Shown in pieces: positions 42,138-51,636 of a stretch of 64,000 nucleotides of DNA (position 1 is its first letter; the number at the start of each line of letters is the position of its first letter). The position numbers and the translations under genes are program-made. Where the stretch lies: assembly GCF_004340205.1 (NCBI RefSeq), contig NZ_SLWB01000005.1, positions 175,124-239,123 of the forward strand, in the 5' to 3' direction. Under the pieces are notes generated by a model. It was not told the origin of the DNA. It did not search any database and saw nothing but the letters and a program-made list of their open reading frames with translations. The DNA comes from Acetobacteroides hydrogenigenes (GTDB lineage Bacteria > Bacteroidota > Bacteroidia > Bacteroidales > ZOR0009).

Positions 42138-42362
42138 TTAGCGTTTTACCAGTGGCCAAATAATGCTTTCTAAGCCGTTAAGCTTAATCTCGTACATCTG
42201 TTCGAGCATCATTCCGAGTTCTCCCTTGGGAAAGCCTTTTTGTCTATACCAAACGAGGTAAGGTTCAGGAAGCTCTATCAGCAAACGGCCTTCGTACTTT
42301 CCAAAAGGCATGCGGGTGTTGGCCATTTTTAGCAAAAACTGTCGGGGGTCGGGAGAATTCAT
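42138..42362 (-). CDS. DUF3820-like small protein
   Basis: A 74-residue protein with the pattern MPFGKYEGRLLIELPEPYLV then WYRQKGFPKGELGMMLEQMY, matching the DUF3820 family (putative quorum-sensing-regulated or nuclease-associated small proteins). The motif FGKYxG with downstream E-x-Y-x-x-W is typical. The function is unknown. I start at the ATG at 42362, closest to the family start; a longer frame to 42386 is possible. It is upstream of, and in the same direction as, the cysteate-synthase-like gene. Confidence 0.72.
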   Translation of the reverse strand: MNSPDPRQFLLKMANTRMPFGKYEGRLLIELPEPYLVWYRQKGFPKGELGMMLEQMYEIKLNGLESIIWPLVKR

Positions 42363-42499
42363 ACTATAAATGTTGTACAAGCACAATCAACTTGTTTGAG
42401 GCAGATGATTATTGAATCAAAGGTAAAAAAACTATTGGTTGTCCTACTCAATGCGTATCCTTTGCTCCTATGTTTTAGAATACGAATGGTACAAAATAA

Positions 42500-42507
42500 T
42501 ACATTTG
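42500..42507 (+). promoter_or_regulatory. -7 element for the fucosidase-sulfatase operon
   Basis: TACATTTG matches TAnnTTTG, 72 nt before the ATG at 42580; the -33 region reads TTTT. Confidence 0.45.
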
Positions 42508-42579
42508 TAGTTCATGCTATAGTAAAGAGCAACCACCAAAAGAAAGCACCATTTGTTAACCTTGTAAAGTAAGAAGACG

Positions 42580-43971
42580 ATGAAACATCTCGCCTTAATA
42601 GCGCTGCTGTTATTGGCAGCGGCCTCTATATGCCCTGCTCAGGAACGGTTCTACCCGGTTCCTGCCGCTCGCCAGCTTAAATGGCACGAATCGGAACTTG
42701 GCGTAGTTTTCCACTACGACCTGCACGTTTTCGACGGAATAAGATACGGACAGGGAAACAATCGAATCGAGCCAATTGCCGATTACAACATCTTAAATCC
42801 AACAAAATTAGATACCGACCAGTGGGTTTTAGCTGCCAAAGCAGCAGGTGCTAGGTTTGCCGTTCTTACCGCTACGCACGAAACTGGATTTGGCCTTTGG
42901 CAAAGCGATGTCAACCCGTACTGCCTTAAAGCAGTAAAATGGAGAGATGGAAAAGGCGATATTGTTCGCGACTTTGTAAACTCCTGCCGCAAATACGGCA
43001 TTATGCCCGGAATTTATATCGGCATTCGATGGAACTCGCTGCTGGGAATTCATAACTTCAAGGCAGAGGGCAACGGTGAGTTTGCCGCTAACCGTCAGCA
43101 GTGGTATAAGCGACTTTGCGAAAGTATGGTGAAGGAGATATGCACCCGCTATGGGGAACTTTTCATGATTTGGTTTGATGGTGGTGCCGATGATCCCAAA
43201 GGCGATGGTCCCAATGTTGAGCCTATTGTAAATAAGTATCAGCCCAACTGCCTATTCTACCATAACGTAGACAGGGCCGACTTTCGTTGGGGAGGTTCGG
43301 AAACCGGAACGGTAAGCTACCCATGCTGGTCGTCATTTCCGCAACCATACTCGCACCACAAGCAATCGGATACACAACGAAATCACCTCGAATTGCTAAA
43401 GCATGGCGATAAGGATGGCAAATACTGGGTTCCTGCCATGGCCGATGCTCCGCTACGCGGTGCTAACGGTAGGCACGAGTGGTTCTGGGAACCTGGAGAT
43501 GAGAACAACGTTCTCTCGTTGGATACGCTAAAAGCAATGTACACCAAATCGGTAGGGAGAAACGCTACTTTGATTATGGGACTTACACCAGATACCTCCG
43601 GGCTTATTCCTACTCTTGATGAGCAGCGCCTAAAGGAATGGGGGGAGTGGACTTCGCAGCTATCAACCGAAAAGGCAATCGCAAATACATCGGGGAGTAG
43701 CAAAACGCTTGTGCTAAAGCTATCACAGAAACAGCCGATAAGCTACTGCGTTATTCAGGAGGATATCAGCAAGGGCGAGCGCATTCGAGCGTATAAGGTA
43801 GAGGCAAAAATTAGGGGCAGATGGACAACTATCTGCCAAGGAGAATCTGTAGGACATAAGCGTATCGAAAAGTTTGCAGTTGTAAGCACAAATGCTCTTC
43901 GCCTTACCATAAACGAGGCTACACAAATGCCCAAAATCATTCGCTTTAGCGCACATTCGGTAAAACCTTAA
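42580..43971 (+). CDS. GH29 alpha-L-fucosidase (divergent)
   Basis: A 463-residue secreted glycoside hydrolase of family 29, which removes alpha-L-fucose with retention. The signal peptide is MKHLALIALLLLAAASICPA. The nucleophile aspartate is D200 in GELFMIWFDGGADDPKG. Usual GH29 signatures are altered: the HWG near the N-terminus reads VVFHYDLHVF, and the RHHDGF motif reads ATHETGFGLW. A C-terminal beta domain (about residues 360-463) follows. It is the first gene of an operon with the sulfatase 13 nt downstream, so the substrate is probably a fucosylated, sulfated glycan such as mucin or fucoidan (inference). Confidence 0.87.
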   Translation: MKHLALIALLLLAAASICPAQERFYPVPAARQLKWHESELGVVFHYDLHVFDGIRYGQGNNRIEPIADYNILNPTKLDTDQWVLAAKAAGARFAVLTATHETGFGLWQSDVNPYCLKAVKWRDGKGDIVRDFVNSCRKYGIMPGIYIGIRWNSLLGIHNFKAEGNGEFAANRQQWYKRLCESMVKEICTRYGELFMIWFDGGADDPKGDGPNVEPIVNKYQPNCLFYHNVDRADFRWGGSETGTVSYPCWSSFPQPYSHHKQSDTQRNHLELLKHGDKDGKYWVPAMADAPLRGANGRHEWFWEPGDENNVLSLDTLKAMYTKSVGRNATLIMGLTPDTSGLIPTLDEQRLKEWGEWTSQLSTEKAIANTSGSSKTLVLKLSQKQPISYCVIQEDISKGERIRAYKVEAKIRGRWTTICQGESVGHKRIEKFAVVSTNALRLTINEATQMPKIIRFSAHSVKP

Positions 43972-43984
43972 ACACCAAATATCA

Positions 43985-45517
43985 ATGAAAAGTAAGTTGC
44001 TACTATCTGCTGCCTTGTTGCCTTTTGCAGCGCACGCCGAAGGCAAGCAACCTGATCCTCGCCCGAACATCATCCTTTTTATGGTTGATGATATGGGCTG
44101 GCAGGATACCTCGTTGCCTTTTTGGACACAAAAAACGCACTACAACGAGGCGTACGAAACGCCAAACATGGAGCGATTGGCAGGAAAGGGGATGATGTTT
44201 ACGCAGGCCTATGCCAGCAGCATCAGTTCGCCTACCCGATGCAGCCTAATTAGTGGTGCAAATGCCTCGCGCCATAAGGTTACCAACTGGACGCTTCAAA
44301 AAAACAAGCAAACCGACCGCAAAAGCGACGTTCTGCAGCTGCCCGATTGGAACTACAACGGAGTATGCCAGGTGGCCGGCGTAAATAATACATTTCAGAC
44401 CACATCCTTTGTTGAGCTGATAAAAGATAGCGGTTACCACACCATTCATTGCGGAAAAGCGCACTTCGGGTCGATTGATACTCCCGGAGAGAACCCAACC
44501 CACATGGGTTTTGAGGTAAACATTACCGGACATGCCGCCGGAGGGTTGGCGAGCTACCTTGGCGAGCAAAACTATGGTCATACCAAAGATGGAAAGCCTA
44601 CTTCACCGTTTTCTATCCCCGGATTGGAGAAATACTGGGGAACGAACATCTTTGCCACCGAAGCGCTAACGCAGGAGGCCATGAAGGCGCTTGATCAGGC
44701 AAAACGATTAGATCAACCATTCTTTCTTTACATGGCGCACTACGCCATCCACATTCCTATAGATAGGGATATGCGCTTTTTCGAAAAGTACAAGAAGAAA
44801 GGCTTGGATGATCGTGAAGCGGCCTATGCTGCCCTGATTGAGGGAATGGATAAGAGCTTAGGCGACCTGATGAGCTGGCTCGAAAAGAATGGAGAGGCTG
44901 ATAATACCATTATTATATTTATGAGCGATAATGGAGGCTTTAGCAGCGACATGCATTGGCGCGGTGGCCCCATGCATACCCAAAACTATCCGCTGAACAG
45001 CGGAAAAGGGTCGGCATACGAGGGTGGCATTCGCGAACCGATGATTGTTAGCTGGCCGGGAGTGGTAAAGCCCGGAACAAAGTGCGATAAGTATCTGCTA
45101 ATTGAAGATTTTTACCCAACCATTCTCGAAATGGCGCAGGTGAAGAAGTATCACACAGTACAACCTATTGATGGTATTAGCTTCGTTCCATTGCTAACCG
45201 GCAAGGGCGACCCTTCGAAGAACAGGAATCTTTACTGGAATTGTCCTAACATTTGGGGAAACACCGGCCCCGGAATTGGCCCAACCTGCACCATTCGTAG
45301 CCAGGAGTGGAAGCTAATCTACTACTACGAAACGGGAAAGAAGGAACTCTTCAACATCCCTCAGGATATTGGGGAGAAGAATGAGCTTTCGGCACAGTAT
45401 CCTAGCGTTGTTAAGCGTCTTTCTAAAGAGTTAGGAGCTTACATGCGTAAGGTTGGTGCGCAACGTCCTTCGTTTAAGGCAACAGGTAAGCCTGTGCCTT
45501 GGCCTGATGAGATTTAG
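43985..45517 (+). CDS. Sulfatase, Ser-type (family S1)
   Basis: A 510-residue secreted sulfatase of the alkaline-phosphatase superfamily. After the signal peptide comes PNIILFMVDDMGWQDTSLPF with the first calcium-binding aspartates. The activation motif is SSPTRCSLISG, with S81 in the position converted to formylglycine, so an anaerobic sulfatase-maturating (radical SAM) enzyme is needed; none is encoded in this window. Other active-site parts are THMGFEVN, IIFMSDNGGFSSDMHWRGGP and RNLYWNC. It lies 13 nt after the GH29 gene and likely removes sulfate to expose fucose, or the reverse. Confidence 0.9.
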   Translation: MKSKLLLSAALLPFAAHAEGKQPDPRPNIILFMVDDMGWQDTSLPFWTQKTHYNEAYETPNMERLAGKGMMFTQAYASSISSPTRCSLISGANASRHKVTNWTLQKNKQTDRKSDVLQLPDWNYNGVCQVAGVNNTFQTTSFVELIKDSGYHTIHCGKAHFGSIDTPGENPTHMGFEVNITGHAAGGLASYLGEQNYGHTKDGKPTSPFSIPGLEKYWGTNIFATEALTQEAMKALDQAKRLDQPFFLYMAHYAIHIPIDRDMRFFEKYKKKGLDDREAAYAALIEGMDKSLGDLMSWLEKNGEADNTIIIFMSDNGGFSSDMHWRGGPMHTQNYPLNSGKGSAYEGGIREPMIVSWPGVVKPGTKCDKYLLIEDFYPTILEMAQVKKYHTVQPIDGISFVPLLTGKGDPSKNRNLYWNCPNIWGNTGPGIGPTCTIRSQEWKLIYYYETGKKELFNIPQDIGEKNELSAQYPSVVKRLSKELGAYMRKVGAQRPSFKATGKPVPWPDEI

Positions 45518-45542
45518 CGATTTACTATTAACTGTAGAATAT

Positions 45543-45577
45543 AAAACCGCAGCAATCAAGCTGCGGTTTTTGTTTTT
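45543..45577. terminator. Bidirectional terminator between sulfatase gene and topB
   Basis: AAAACCGCAG/CTGCGGTTTT (45543-45552 with 45561-45570), then TTTTTGTTTTT-like DNA, between convergent genes. Confidence 0.85.
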
Positions 45578-45594
45578 ATCGCTAATTCTTCGCT

Positions 45595-47955
45595 TTACTT
45601 CAAATACTCATCTAGCAACGTCAAATTTACCTCTTTGCCGGGGATCTTTGCGGTAATATCGTCGAAGGAGACCTTAAAGGTACAGCCCTCTTTCCAGCGG
45701 CTGCAGCCAAAGGCGGTTTTGCCCTGCAGAACTTTTCCTTGCTTGCAGGTTGGGCAGATTAGCTCCTCTATAAGCTTGGCCTTTTTCTCCTTTGCAGGGG
45801 CTTCGTCGCGCTGCAGCTCCACTTCGCCGTTAGCGTTGAACGTTAGGATGCCATCGCACTTGGTATCGTCGATGGTGAAACCTTTTATTTTGGGTGTTTT
45901 CCCGTTTGCAATAAGCGCCTCAACCTGCTTGTCGGTTAGCTTCTTGCCAAACTGCTCGAACGAAAGGCGAAAGCTGCATCCATTCTTGTATTCGCTGCAC
46001 CCGTAGGCGGTTTTACCTTGCAGCACCTTCCCTTTCTTACACTTGGGGCAGATTAGCTCAGCAGGCTTATCGTCTTTTGCCTTCTTTTCGCGCTTGGCTT
46101 TTGGCTTTTTGCCGTCTGCATCGGTATCCGATTCCTTAGCGGCAGGCTCTTCCTCTATGGTGATGCTGCGATTCTCCCTCTCGGTAATCACCTCAACTAC
46201 TAGCGACTTTACCATCTCCTTCATCTCCGATAGAAAATCGGTAGCCTGATAGTCGCCCTTTTCTATCTGTCTTAGCTTGCGCTCCCACATACCGGTAAGC
46301 TCCACCGACTTCAGCAGCTCGTTGTTGATGGTTTGTATAAGCTCTATACCCGTAACCGTTGGCTCTATATTCTTACGTACACGGCGGATATACTTCCGCT
46401 TAAACAGCGTTTCGATGATGTTCGCCCGTGTTGATGGGCGTCCAATTCCGTTTTCCTTGAGCGCATCGCGTAGCTCCTCGTCGTCAACCTGCTTTCCGGC
46501 GGTTTCCATGGCGCGGAGGAGCGTTGCCTCGGTGTAGGGCTTGGGCGGTTGCGTGAATTTCTCCTGAACTCCCGGCTCGTGTGGACCACTTTCGCCCTTT
46601 ACGAACTCGGGCATCAGCTGGTCGTCCTTATCGGCAGGATTTTCGTCATCATTTTCCTTTTCATCGTCCTTCTTCTTGAAAAGAACGCGCCATCCATCCT
46701 CCAGAATCTGCTTACCCGTTGCCTTAAACGGAATTTCGGCCGCCTCGCCCAGCACGGTGGTGTTGGAAACGATACAGTCGGGGTAGAAGGCAGCAATAAA
46801 GCGTCGGATGATGAGGTCGAACACCTTTTTCTCGTTGTAGGTGAGGTTGGGGTTGAACTCGCCCGTTGGGATGATGGCGTGGTGGTCGGTTACCTTGCTA
46901 TCGTCGAATACCTTCTTGCTCTTCTTGATCTTTGACTTCAGCAGCGGCTCTGTAAAGGTCTCGTAGGGCTTAAGTCCCTTGAGAATACCGGGAATCTTAG
47001 GGTAAATATCGTCGGGGAGGAAGGTGGTATCGACACGAGGGTACGATACCTGCTTCTTCTCGTATAGGCTTTGGATATAGCCGAGCGTTTCCTCGGCAGT
47101 AAAGGCAAACTTCTTGTTGCACTCCACCTGAAGCGACGTTAGGTCGAACAGACGTGGTGGTGCCTCGGTTCCCTTCTTCTTTTCGAAGGAGGTGATGGTG
47201 AAGAGGCTCTCGCGAATCTTCTCGAGGGTCTCGGCAGCCTCGTCGGCGGCGCCAAAACGCCCCTGGGTGGCCGAGAAGATTACGCCGCGGTAGAGCGTTT
47301 TCAATTCCCAATACGCCTCGGGGGTAAAGTTGACGATCTCGAGGTGGCGGCGAACGATAAGCGCCAGCGTTGGCGTCTGAACGCGCCCTATGGAGAGCAC
47401 TCCCTTGCCGTTGCTGTACTTTGTTGTGTATAGTCGTGTTGCATTAATGCCTAGGAGCCAGTCGCTGATGGCTCGGGCGTGCCCGGCATGGAAAAGGAGG
47501 TCGTACTTGCTGCCCTCCTGAAGCTTTTCAAAACCTTCCTTAATGGCTTCGGCGGTAAGCGACGAAATCCACAGCCTTTTAAGCGGCTTGGTGTTCTGCG
47601 CAAGCGAGAGCACCCACCTTTGGATAAGCTCTCCCTCCTGTCCGGCATCACCGCAGTTTATTACCTCGTCGCATTCGCCCACGAGGCGCTTGATGGTGTT
47701 AAACTGCTTCTGGATTCCCGTATCGTCAACCACCTTAATCTGGAATCGCTGCGGAATAATGGGCAGGGTAAAGAGGCTCCACCGCTTTAGGTCGGGGTGG
47801 TAGTCCTCGGGCATCTTTAAGGTGCAGAGGTGACCGAAGGTCCAGCTAACCCAGTAGCCATTGCCCTCGTAGTAGCCATCGTGGCGCGACTTGGCGCCCA
47901 AGATTTCCGCCAATTCCTTGGCAACGCTGGGTTTCTCGGCAATACAAAGCTTCAC
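45595..47955 (-). CDS. topB: DNA topoisomerase III
   Basis: A 786-residue type IA topoisomerase. The Toprim domain opens MKLCIAEKPSVAKELAEILG and contains INCGDAGQEGELIQRWVL; the catalytic tyrosine region reads GVLSIGRVQTPTLALIVRR and SYPRVDTTFLPDDIYPKI. The C-terminus carries two zinc-ribbon-like repeats (CPKCKKGKVLQGKTAYGC and CPTCKQGKVLQGKTAFGC), each with an AFGC/SYGC-type end, and a Lys-rich linker (about residues 615-650). It removes single-strand interlinks during replication and recombination. The gene stands alone; a copy on the chromosome is expected, though topB also travels on mobile elements. Confidence 0.93.
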   Translation of the reverse strand: MKLCIAEKPSVAKELAEILGAKSRHDGYYEGNGYWVSWTFGHLCTLKMPEDYHPDLKRWSLFTLPIIPQRFQIKVVDDTGIQKQFNTIKRLVGECDEVINCGDAGQEGELIQRWVLSLAQNTKPLKRLWISSLTAEAIKEGFEKLQEGSKYDLLFHAGHARAISDWLLGINATRLYTTKYSNGKGVLSIGRVQTPTLALIVRRHLEIVNFTPEAYWELKTLYRGVIFSATQGRFGAADEAAETLEKIRESLFTITSFEKKKGTEAPPRLFDLTSLQVECNKKFAFTAEETLGYIQSLYEKKQVSYPRVDTTFLPDDIYPKIPGILKGLKPYETFTEPLLKSKIKKSKKVFDDSKVTDHHAIIPTGEFNPNLTYNEKKVFDLIIRRFIAAFYPDCIVSNTTVLGEAAEIPFKATGKQILEDGWRVLFKKKDDEKENDDENPADKDDQLMPEFVKGESGPHEPGVQEKFTQPPKPYTEATLLRAMETAGKQVDDEELRDALKENGIGRPSTRANIIETLFKRKYIRRVRKNIEPTVTGIELIQTINNELLKSVELTGMWERKLRQIEKGDYQATDFLSEMKEMVKSLVVEVITERENRSITIEEEPAAKESDTDADGKKPKAKREKKAKDDKPAELICPKCKKGKVLQGKTAYGCSEYKNGCSFRLSFEQFGKKLTDKQVEALIANGKTPKIKGFTIDDTKCDGILTFNANGEVELQRDEAPAKEKKAKLIEELICPTCKQGKVLQGKTAFGCSRWKEGCTFKVSFDDITAKIPGKEVNLTLLDEYLK

Positions 47956-48123
47956 GGGAGTATCGGTAAATGGTAATTAATGTACGAAGATAGGAAATTT
48001 GTGTGGAACACTGATTTTGGGGTAAGCACAGAGGACGCGAAGGATAGCACAATGGACACAAAAGTAATTGCTGACGCAAGCGAAAGGATGCTATTTACTG
48101 CCACCGCCAATTCAAGGCTGTGA

Positions 48124-48231
48124 ATCCCCTCCTTGGGAGGGGAAGGGGTGGGTTTACTCGTTAAAATCAATACTATTCACTCCTCATGCCGTTCTTTACC
48201 CACCCCCTACCCCCTCCTAAGGAGGGGATAA
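48124..48231. repeat. GC-rich palindromic repeat pair
   Basis: CCCCTCCTTGGGAGGGG (48126 onward), a GGGTGGG tail, and the inverted set CCCACCCCCTACCCCCTCC with AAGGAGGGG (about 48200-48228). Same family as 4091-4199, 10077-10140, 50355-50474 and 51281-51385. Confidence 0.7.
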
Positions 48232-48501
48232 CGTGCAAGTAATAGGGCAAACAGCAGCTATAAAGGATAGAACTGAAATTTTTATTATATAATTTCCTAT
48301 CTACTCATTTCTTCAACACAGGATCACAGAGACGCAGAGTCACATGGAGATTTTGTTTCGTTAAAACACATACCTTGTACAATCTGACTGCTTTATTCTC
48401 CTTTTTTCTGTAAGGACACAGAGGTGTTTAAGCTTGCGTTGAAACATTCTTTCAATAGTTTATCCAACTAGATTTAAACACATTTATATCAATCCAAAAC
48501 A

Positions 48502-48641
48502 AATAAGGGGTTGTCTAAAAAGTATCACGACACACGTATCACGTATAACGAAATGCTACCACAGCCTACTGCATTATGGTCTAACTTGTCGTGATACGCA
48601 TATCGCGATACGTGATACCCCTTTTAGACAGCCTCTTTATT
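48502..48641. mobile_element. MITE-like element with terminal inverted repeats
   Basis: A 140-nt element. The ends AATAAGGGGTTGTCTAAAAA and (reverse complement) AATAAAGAGGCTGTCTAAAA form terminal inverted repeats. Inner GTATCACGACACACGTATCAC and its mirrored copy extend the palindrome. It codes for nothing and lies 17 nt after the M28 gene, where it could also end transcription. Confidence 0.6.
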
Positions 48642-48657
48642 ATAAATATCATGGAAT

Positions 48658-50082
48658 CTAGTACCTTAAGTAGCGGGTAAACGAGATCTCGAAGCTGCGA
48701 TAGTGCATCAAGGGCTGGTTATCCATCAACCTTTTTAGGCCATAGGTGCTATGGAAAGCAATCTGGTTCTTCATAACAACACAGCCCATCATTATATCCA
48801 GGCCATAGTCGTCGCGTTCGCGGTTGCTGAGCTTTAGCTTATCGCCTTTTACGTAACGCCCAAAGGAATAGCTGTAGTAGGGGCCAACACCAGCAAAAAA
48901 GCGGGCGGTGTTGTACGGATTTATAAGCACAAGATGAACAGGAATGTACAGGCTAGGCATATTTACCTGTCCTAGCTCCGTTCGGCTGGTCTTATTCTTA
49001 AAAAGGATATCGGCATTAACGGATGCCTTCTTCCATGCCTTATAAAGTACAGAGATTCCTGCGCTGTAGGTGAGCATCGCCTTGTTATCGATTGGCCCAT
49101 TCATCATTTTAAAGTGATTTGTGCCAAACGATGCGGCAACCCCTACGGCTAAACGAGGAATAGGGTTAGTATAGTGCAGCGTGGGCTGCTTTGCAAGGTA
49201 CAAAACTAGCGATGTGATGTTATCTACCGCAAATGCCATACCCGTATAGTCGAGCGTATTGGCATCATCGGTTGGTTTATGGTAGTTTGCCTTAAGACCG
49301 GTATTGACGTATAGGTTTGAGATGCCCTTTTTAAAGAATGATTGGGTATCGGTATGGTTTATACGGAAGGAAGGGTTGCTGCGCAGCTTAACCCTTAGGC
49401 TGTCGGTGGCGGTAAAGAGCGATTGGGGTATGTCAAGATCCTTTAGCGAGCCAACGCCTGCAATTTCCAAGCCTTTAATAAGGTTGGCATGGCCAATCAT
49501 ATCGATGCTTAGCATTGCCTTGATGCTTTTAAGGGGAACGGGCGAATTTTCGACAAACTTTCTCGATCCGACAAGCCCGGCCTCCTCGGCATCGAAGGCA
49601 ACAATCAGTATCGATCGATCGGGCTTTGCTCCGCTGGCAAGAATAATGCGCGATAGCTCGATGATGCCCGATACGCCCGAGGCGTTGTCGTCGGCACCGT
49701 TGTATATTACCGTATCCTTATCGGCGCTATAGCCCACATGGTCGTAATGGGCACCTACAACAATGTACTCGTTCTTTAGCACGGGATCGTTACCCTCAAT
49801 CACACCTACAATGTTGGATATTTTCAGCTCGCCGCCATACTGATCGTGCCACTCTACGCTTTGGATAAAGCTGCTGCCTATTGGTTTAAGGCCAACCTGC
49901 TTAAACTGTTCCGAAATATAGCGTTGAGCAACCAAAAGCTCCTTGCTCTTGTACGCTCGACCCCTTAGCGAGTCGGCTGCCAATACCTCTACAACCTTAC
50001 GGAGGTTAGAAACGGATGCCTTTTCCTGTGCAAAGGCCGAAGCCGAAAGAAAAAGAAGAAGAACTAGAATACGTACCTTCAT
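48658..50082 (-). CDS. M28 family metallopeptidase with a C-terminal barrel-like domain
   Basis: A 474-residue secreted protein. The signal peptide is MKVRILVLLLFLSASAFAQ. The peptidase M28 core (about residues 20-315) has the co-catalytic zinc motifs VVGAHYDHVGYS, YNGADDNASGVSG, VAFDAEEAGLVGSRK, MLSIDMIGH and NHTDTQSFFKKG. Residues 325-474 look like a small outer-membrane beta-barrel domain (alternating strands, for example LAVGVAASFGTNHFKMM, and a C-terminal aromatic end ISFTRYLRY), a combination I do not recall as common. The protein may be an aminopeptidase displayed on the outer membrane. It is monocistronic. Confidence 0.82.
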   Translation of the reverse strand: MKVRILVLLLFLSASAFAQEKASVSNLRKVVEVLAADSLRGRAYKSKELLVAQRYISEQFKQVGLKPIGSSFIQSVEWHDQYGGELKISNIVGVIEGNDPVLKNEYIVVGAHYDHVGYSADKDTVIYNGADDNASGVSGIIELSRIILASGAKPDRSILIVAFDAEEAGLVGSRKFVENSPVPLKSIKAMLSIDMIGHANLIKGLEIAGVGSLKDLDIPQSLFTATDSLRVKLRSNPSFRINHTDTQSFFKKGISNLYVNTGLKANYHKPTDDANTLDYTGMAFAVDNITSLVLYLAKQPTLHYTNPIPRLAVGVAASFGTNHFKMMNGPIDNKAMLTYSAGISVLYKAWKKASVNADILFKNKTSRTELGQVNMPSLYIPVHLVLINPYNTARFFAGVGPYYSYSFGRYVKGDKLKLSNRERDDYGLDIMMGCVVMKNQIAFHSTYGLKRLMDNQPLMHYRSFEISFTRYLRY

Positions 50083-50623
50083 AATCGAATATTTGTTTGT
50101 TTTTATGTCTGCAGATTAATACAGCTTGCGAGCATCCTGTACGAATGCTCAAAATGTCAATAGAAATATGAATATGCGGAGGTTGATGTTGACTATTCCA
50201 TTTACCAGTATTCCCAATTGATAGGCATTTGACGCATACTTTTAGATTAGGTTACAAATCGAAATTTTTTTTAAAAAAGAATTGTACAATACTACTAAAA
50301 TAGTATCGATTCTGGTATTTCTCTTTAAGATTTACACTATTCTATTTCGAAGGATATCCCCCGCTGGCGGGGGATAGGGGGTGGATTTTTAGAAGTGTAC
50401 AGCTACCATTGGCATCAAGTTTTTACCTCTAACGTCTATTTTCCTCCCCCTGCCCCCTCCAAAGGGGGATACGCTTTGTGCTACGACCTGTTGGTATCTT
50501 TATGTCTACCTCCATTATGATAGCTGATTTTTTTAAAAGCGATATCCCTGCGTATCGACCTAAGCATGCCTGAACTATTCCCTCTTATTTATGTTCCTTA
50601 TAACACACACAAATACGAAAGCT
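50083..50623. other. Spacer with a GC-rich palindrome pair
   Basis: No gene seen. The first 270 nt are AT-rich. ATCCCCCGCTGGCGGGGGAT (50355-50374) and its partner set ending CCCCCTCCAAAGGGGGAT (about 50453-50470) form the palindromic repeat family noted elsewhere. Confidence 0.5.
50355..50474. repeat. GC-rich palindromic repeat pair
   Basis: Hairpin ATCCCCCGCTGGCGGGGGAT followed by AGGGGGTGG; inverted partner with CCTCCCCCTGCCCCCTCC. Orientation and spacing resemble 48124-48231. Confidence 0.65.
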
Positions 50624-51181
50624 ATGTCAGCAACCGAATCAACCATGCTACCGCTAGGCACATTAGCCCCCAAGTTTATGCTTGTTGAGCCTTCGACCGG
50701 ACAAATTCGCTCGCTCGACGAGCTGAAGTCCGAAAAGGCAACGCTCGTAATGTTTATATGTAACCACTGCCCCTTTGTGAAGCACGTAAATCCGCAGCTG
50801 GTAGCCCTTGCCAACGATTATCTGCCCCAAGGGGTGAGCATAATTGCCATAAGCTCGAACGATGTAGAGAGCTACCCCGATGATTCGCCCATAAAGATGG
50901 CCGAAACGGCCCAACGCCTAGGCTACCCATTCCCATACCTATACGACGACACCCAAGATGTGGCGCGCGCCTACCATGCCGCCTGCACGCCCGACTTTTT
51001 CCTATTCGACGGAACGATGAAGCTGGTTTACCGAGGTCAGCTCGACAGCTCGCGCCCCTCCAACTCCATTCCGGTTGATGGAAGCGACCTGCGTAGGGCC
51101 ATTGATGCGGTTCTTGCAGGCAAAAAGGTGGACGAGCATCAGCAGCCCAGCATCGGGTGCAACATTAAGTGGAAAGGATAA
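50624..51181 (+). CDS. Thioredoxin-like (AhpC/TSA-type) protein
   Basis: A 185-residue cytoplasmic protein of the thioredoxin-like redoxin superfamily. The N-terminal segment KFMLVEPSTGQIRSLDELKS and the redox pair in LVMFICNHCPFVKHVNPQLV (CxxC) are followed by ISIIAISSNDVESYPDDSP-like text (VSIIAISSNDVESYPDD) and the cis-Pro region CTPDFFLFDGTMKLVYRGQL. Proteins of this subfamily are widespread reductase or peroxidase-like proteins of unclear partner. The ATG at 50624 is preferred; a start at 50591 adds 11 residues. No operon partners. Confidence 0.85.
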   Translation: MSATESTMLPLGTLAPKFMLVEPSTGQIRSLDELKSEKATLVMFICNHCPFVKHVNPQLVALANDYLPQGVSIIAISSNDVESYPDDSPIKMAETAQRLGYPFPYLYDDTQDVARAYHAACTPDFFLFDGTMKLVYRGQLDSSRPSNSIPVDGSDLRRAIDAVLAGKKVDEHQQPSIGCNIKWKG

Positions 51182-51636
51182 GCTAGTAGCATATTTCGAT
51201 TAGAAATAGAGGCCATGCAATAATGCTATGGACATCTATTGCCCTGTTAGTTGATGTCGTTTGGTTAACCACATTGCTTTGGGAGGGGGCAGGGGATGGG
51301 CTTGTTCGTTTAAATAAGCATCTTCCATTCCACTTAGCGTTCTTAACCCACCTCTACCACCCGCTTAGGCGGAAGGATAACCCATTTCAATCATGCGTTG
51401 ATGCTTACAATCAGTCTTTTCTTACAAAAATAGGGCTATTCGTCCCATCGCTTAACAGCTATAAGCAGAAACCTTCGCCAAACAAAGAATGGGTATAATG
51501 ATAAAGTAAAGTATCTGCCATCACCATAATAGTACGCATCTTCAGCTAACGTAAACGATATGGTTAAGCGTATCGCTGTCCCCAAAAGTATAACGAGCGT
51601 TCTTTAGCTGGCCCTCCAAATCCCTCTGAAATTGCC
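51182..51636. repeat. Spacer with degraded palindromic repeats
   Basis: GGGAGGGGGCAGGGGATGGG (51283 onward) and CCCACCTCTACCACCCGCTT with GGCGGAAGG (about 51348-51375) are a decayed GC-rich pair; CCCATCGCTTAACAGCTATAA (51444 onward) is a decayed CTTAGCTTGACGGCTATGG word. No gene seen. Confidence 0.5.

Larger units (their letters stand above)
47956..48657. other. Spacer with palindromic repeats and a MITE-like element
   Basis: No gene seen. It holds a GC-rich palindrome pair (48124-48231), CACAGAGACGCAGAGTCACA at about 48326 (the family seen at 3953), and a MITE-like element (48502-48641). Confidence 0.55.
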
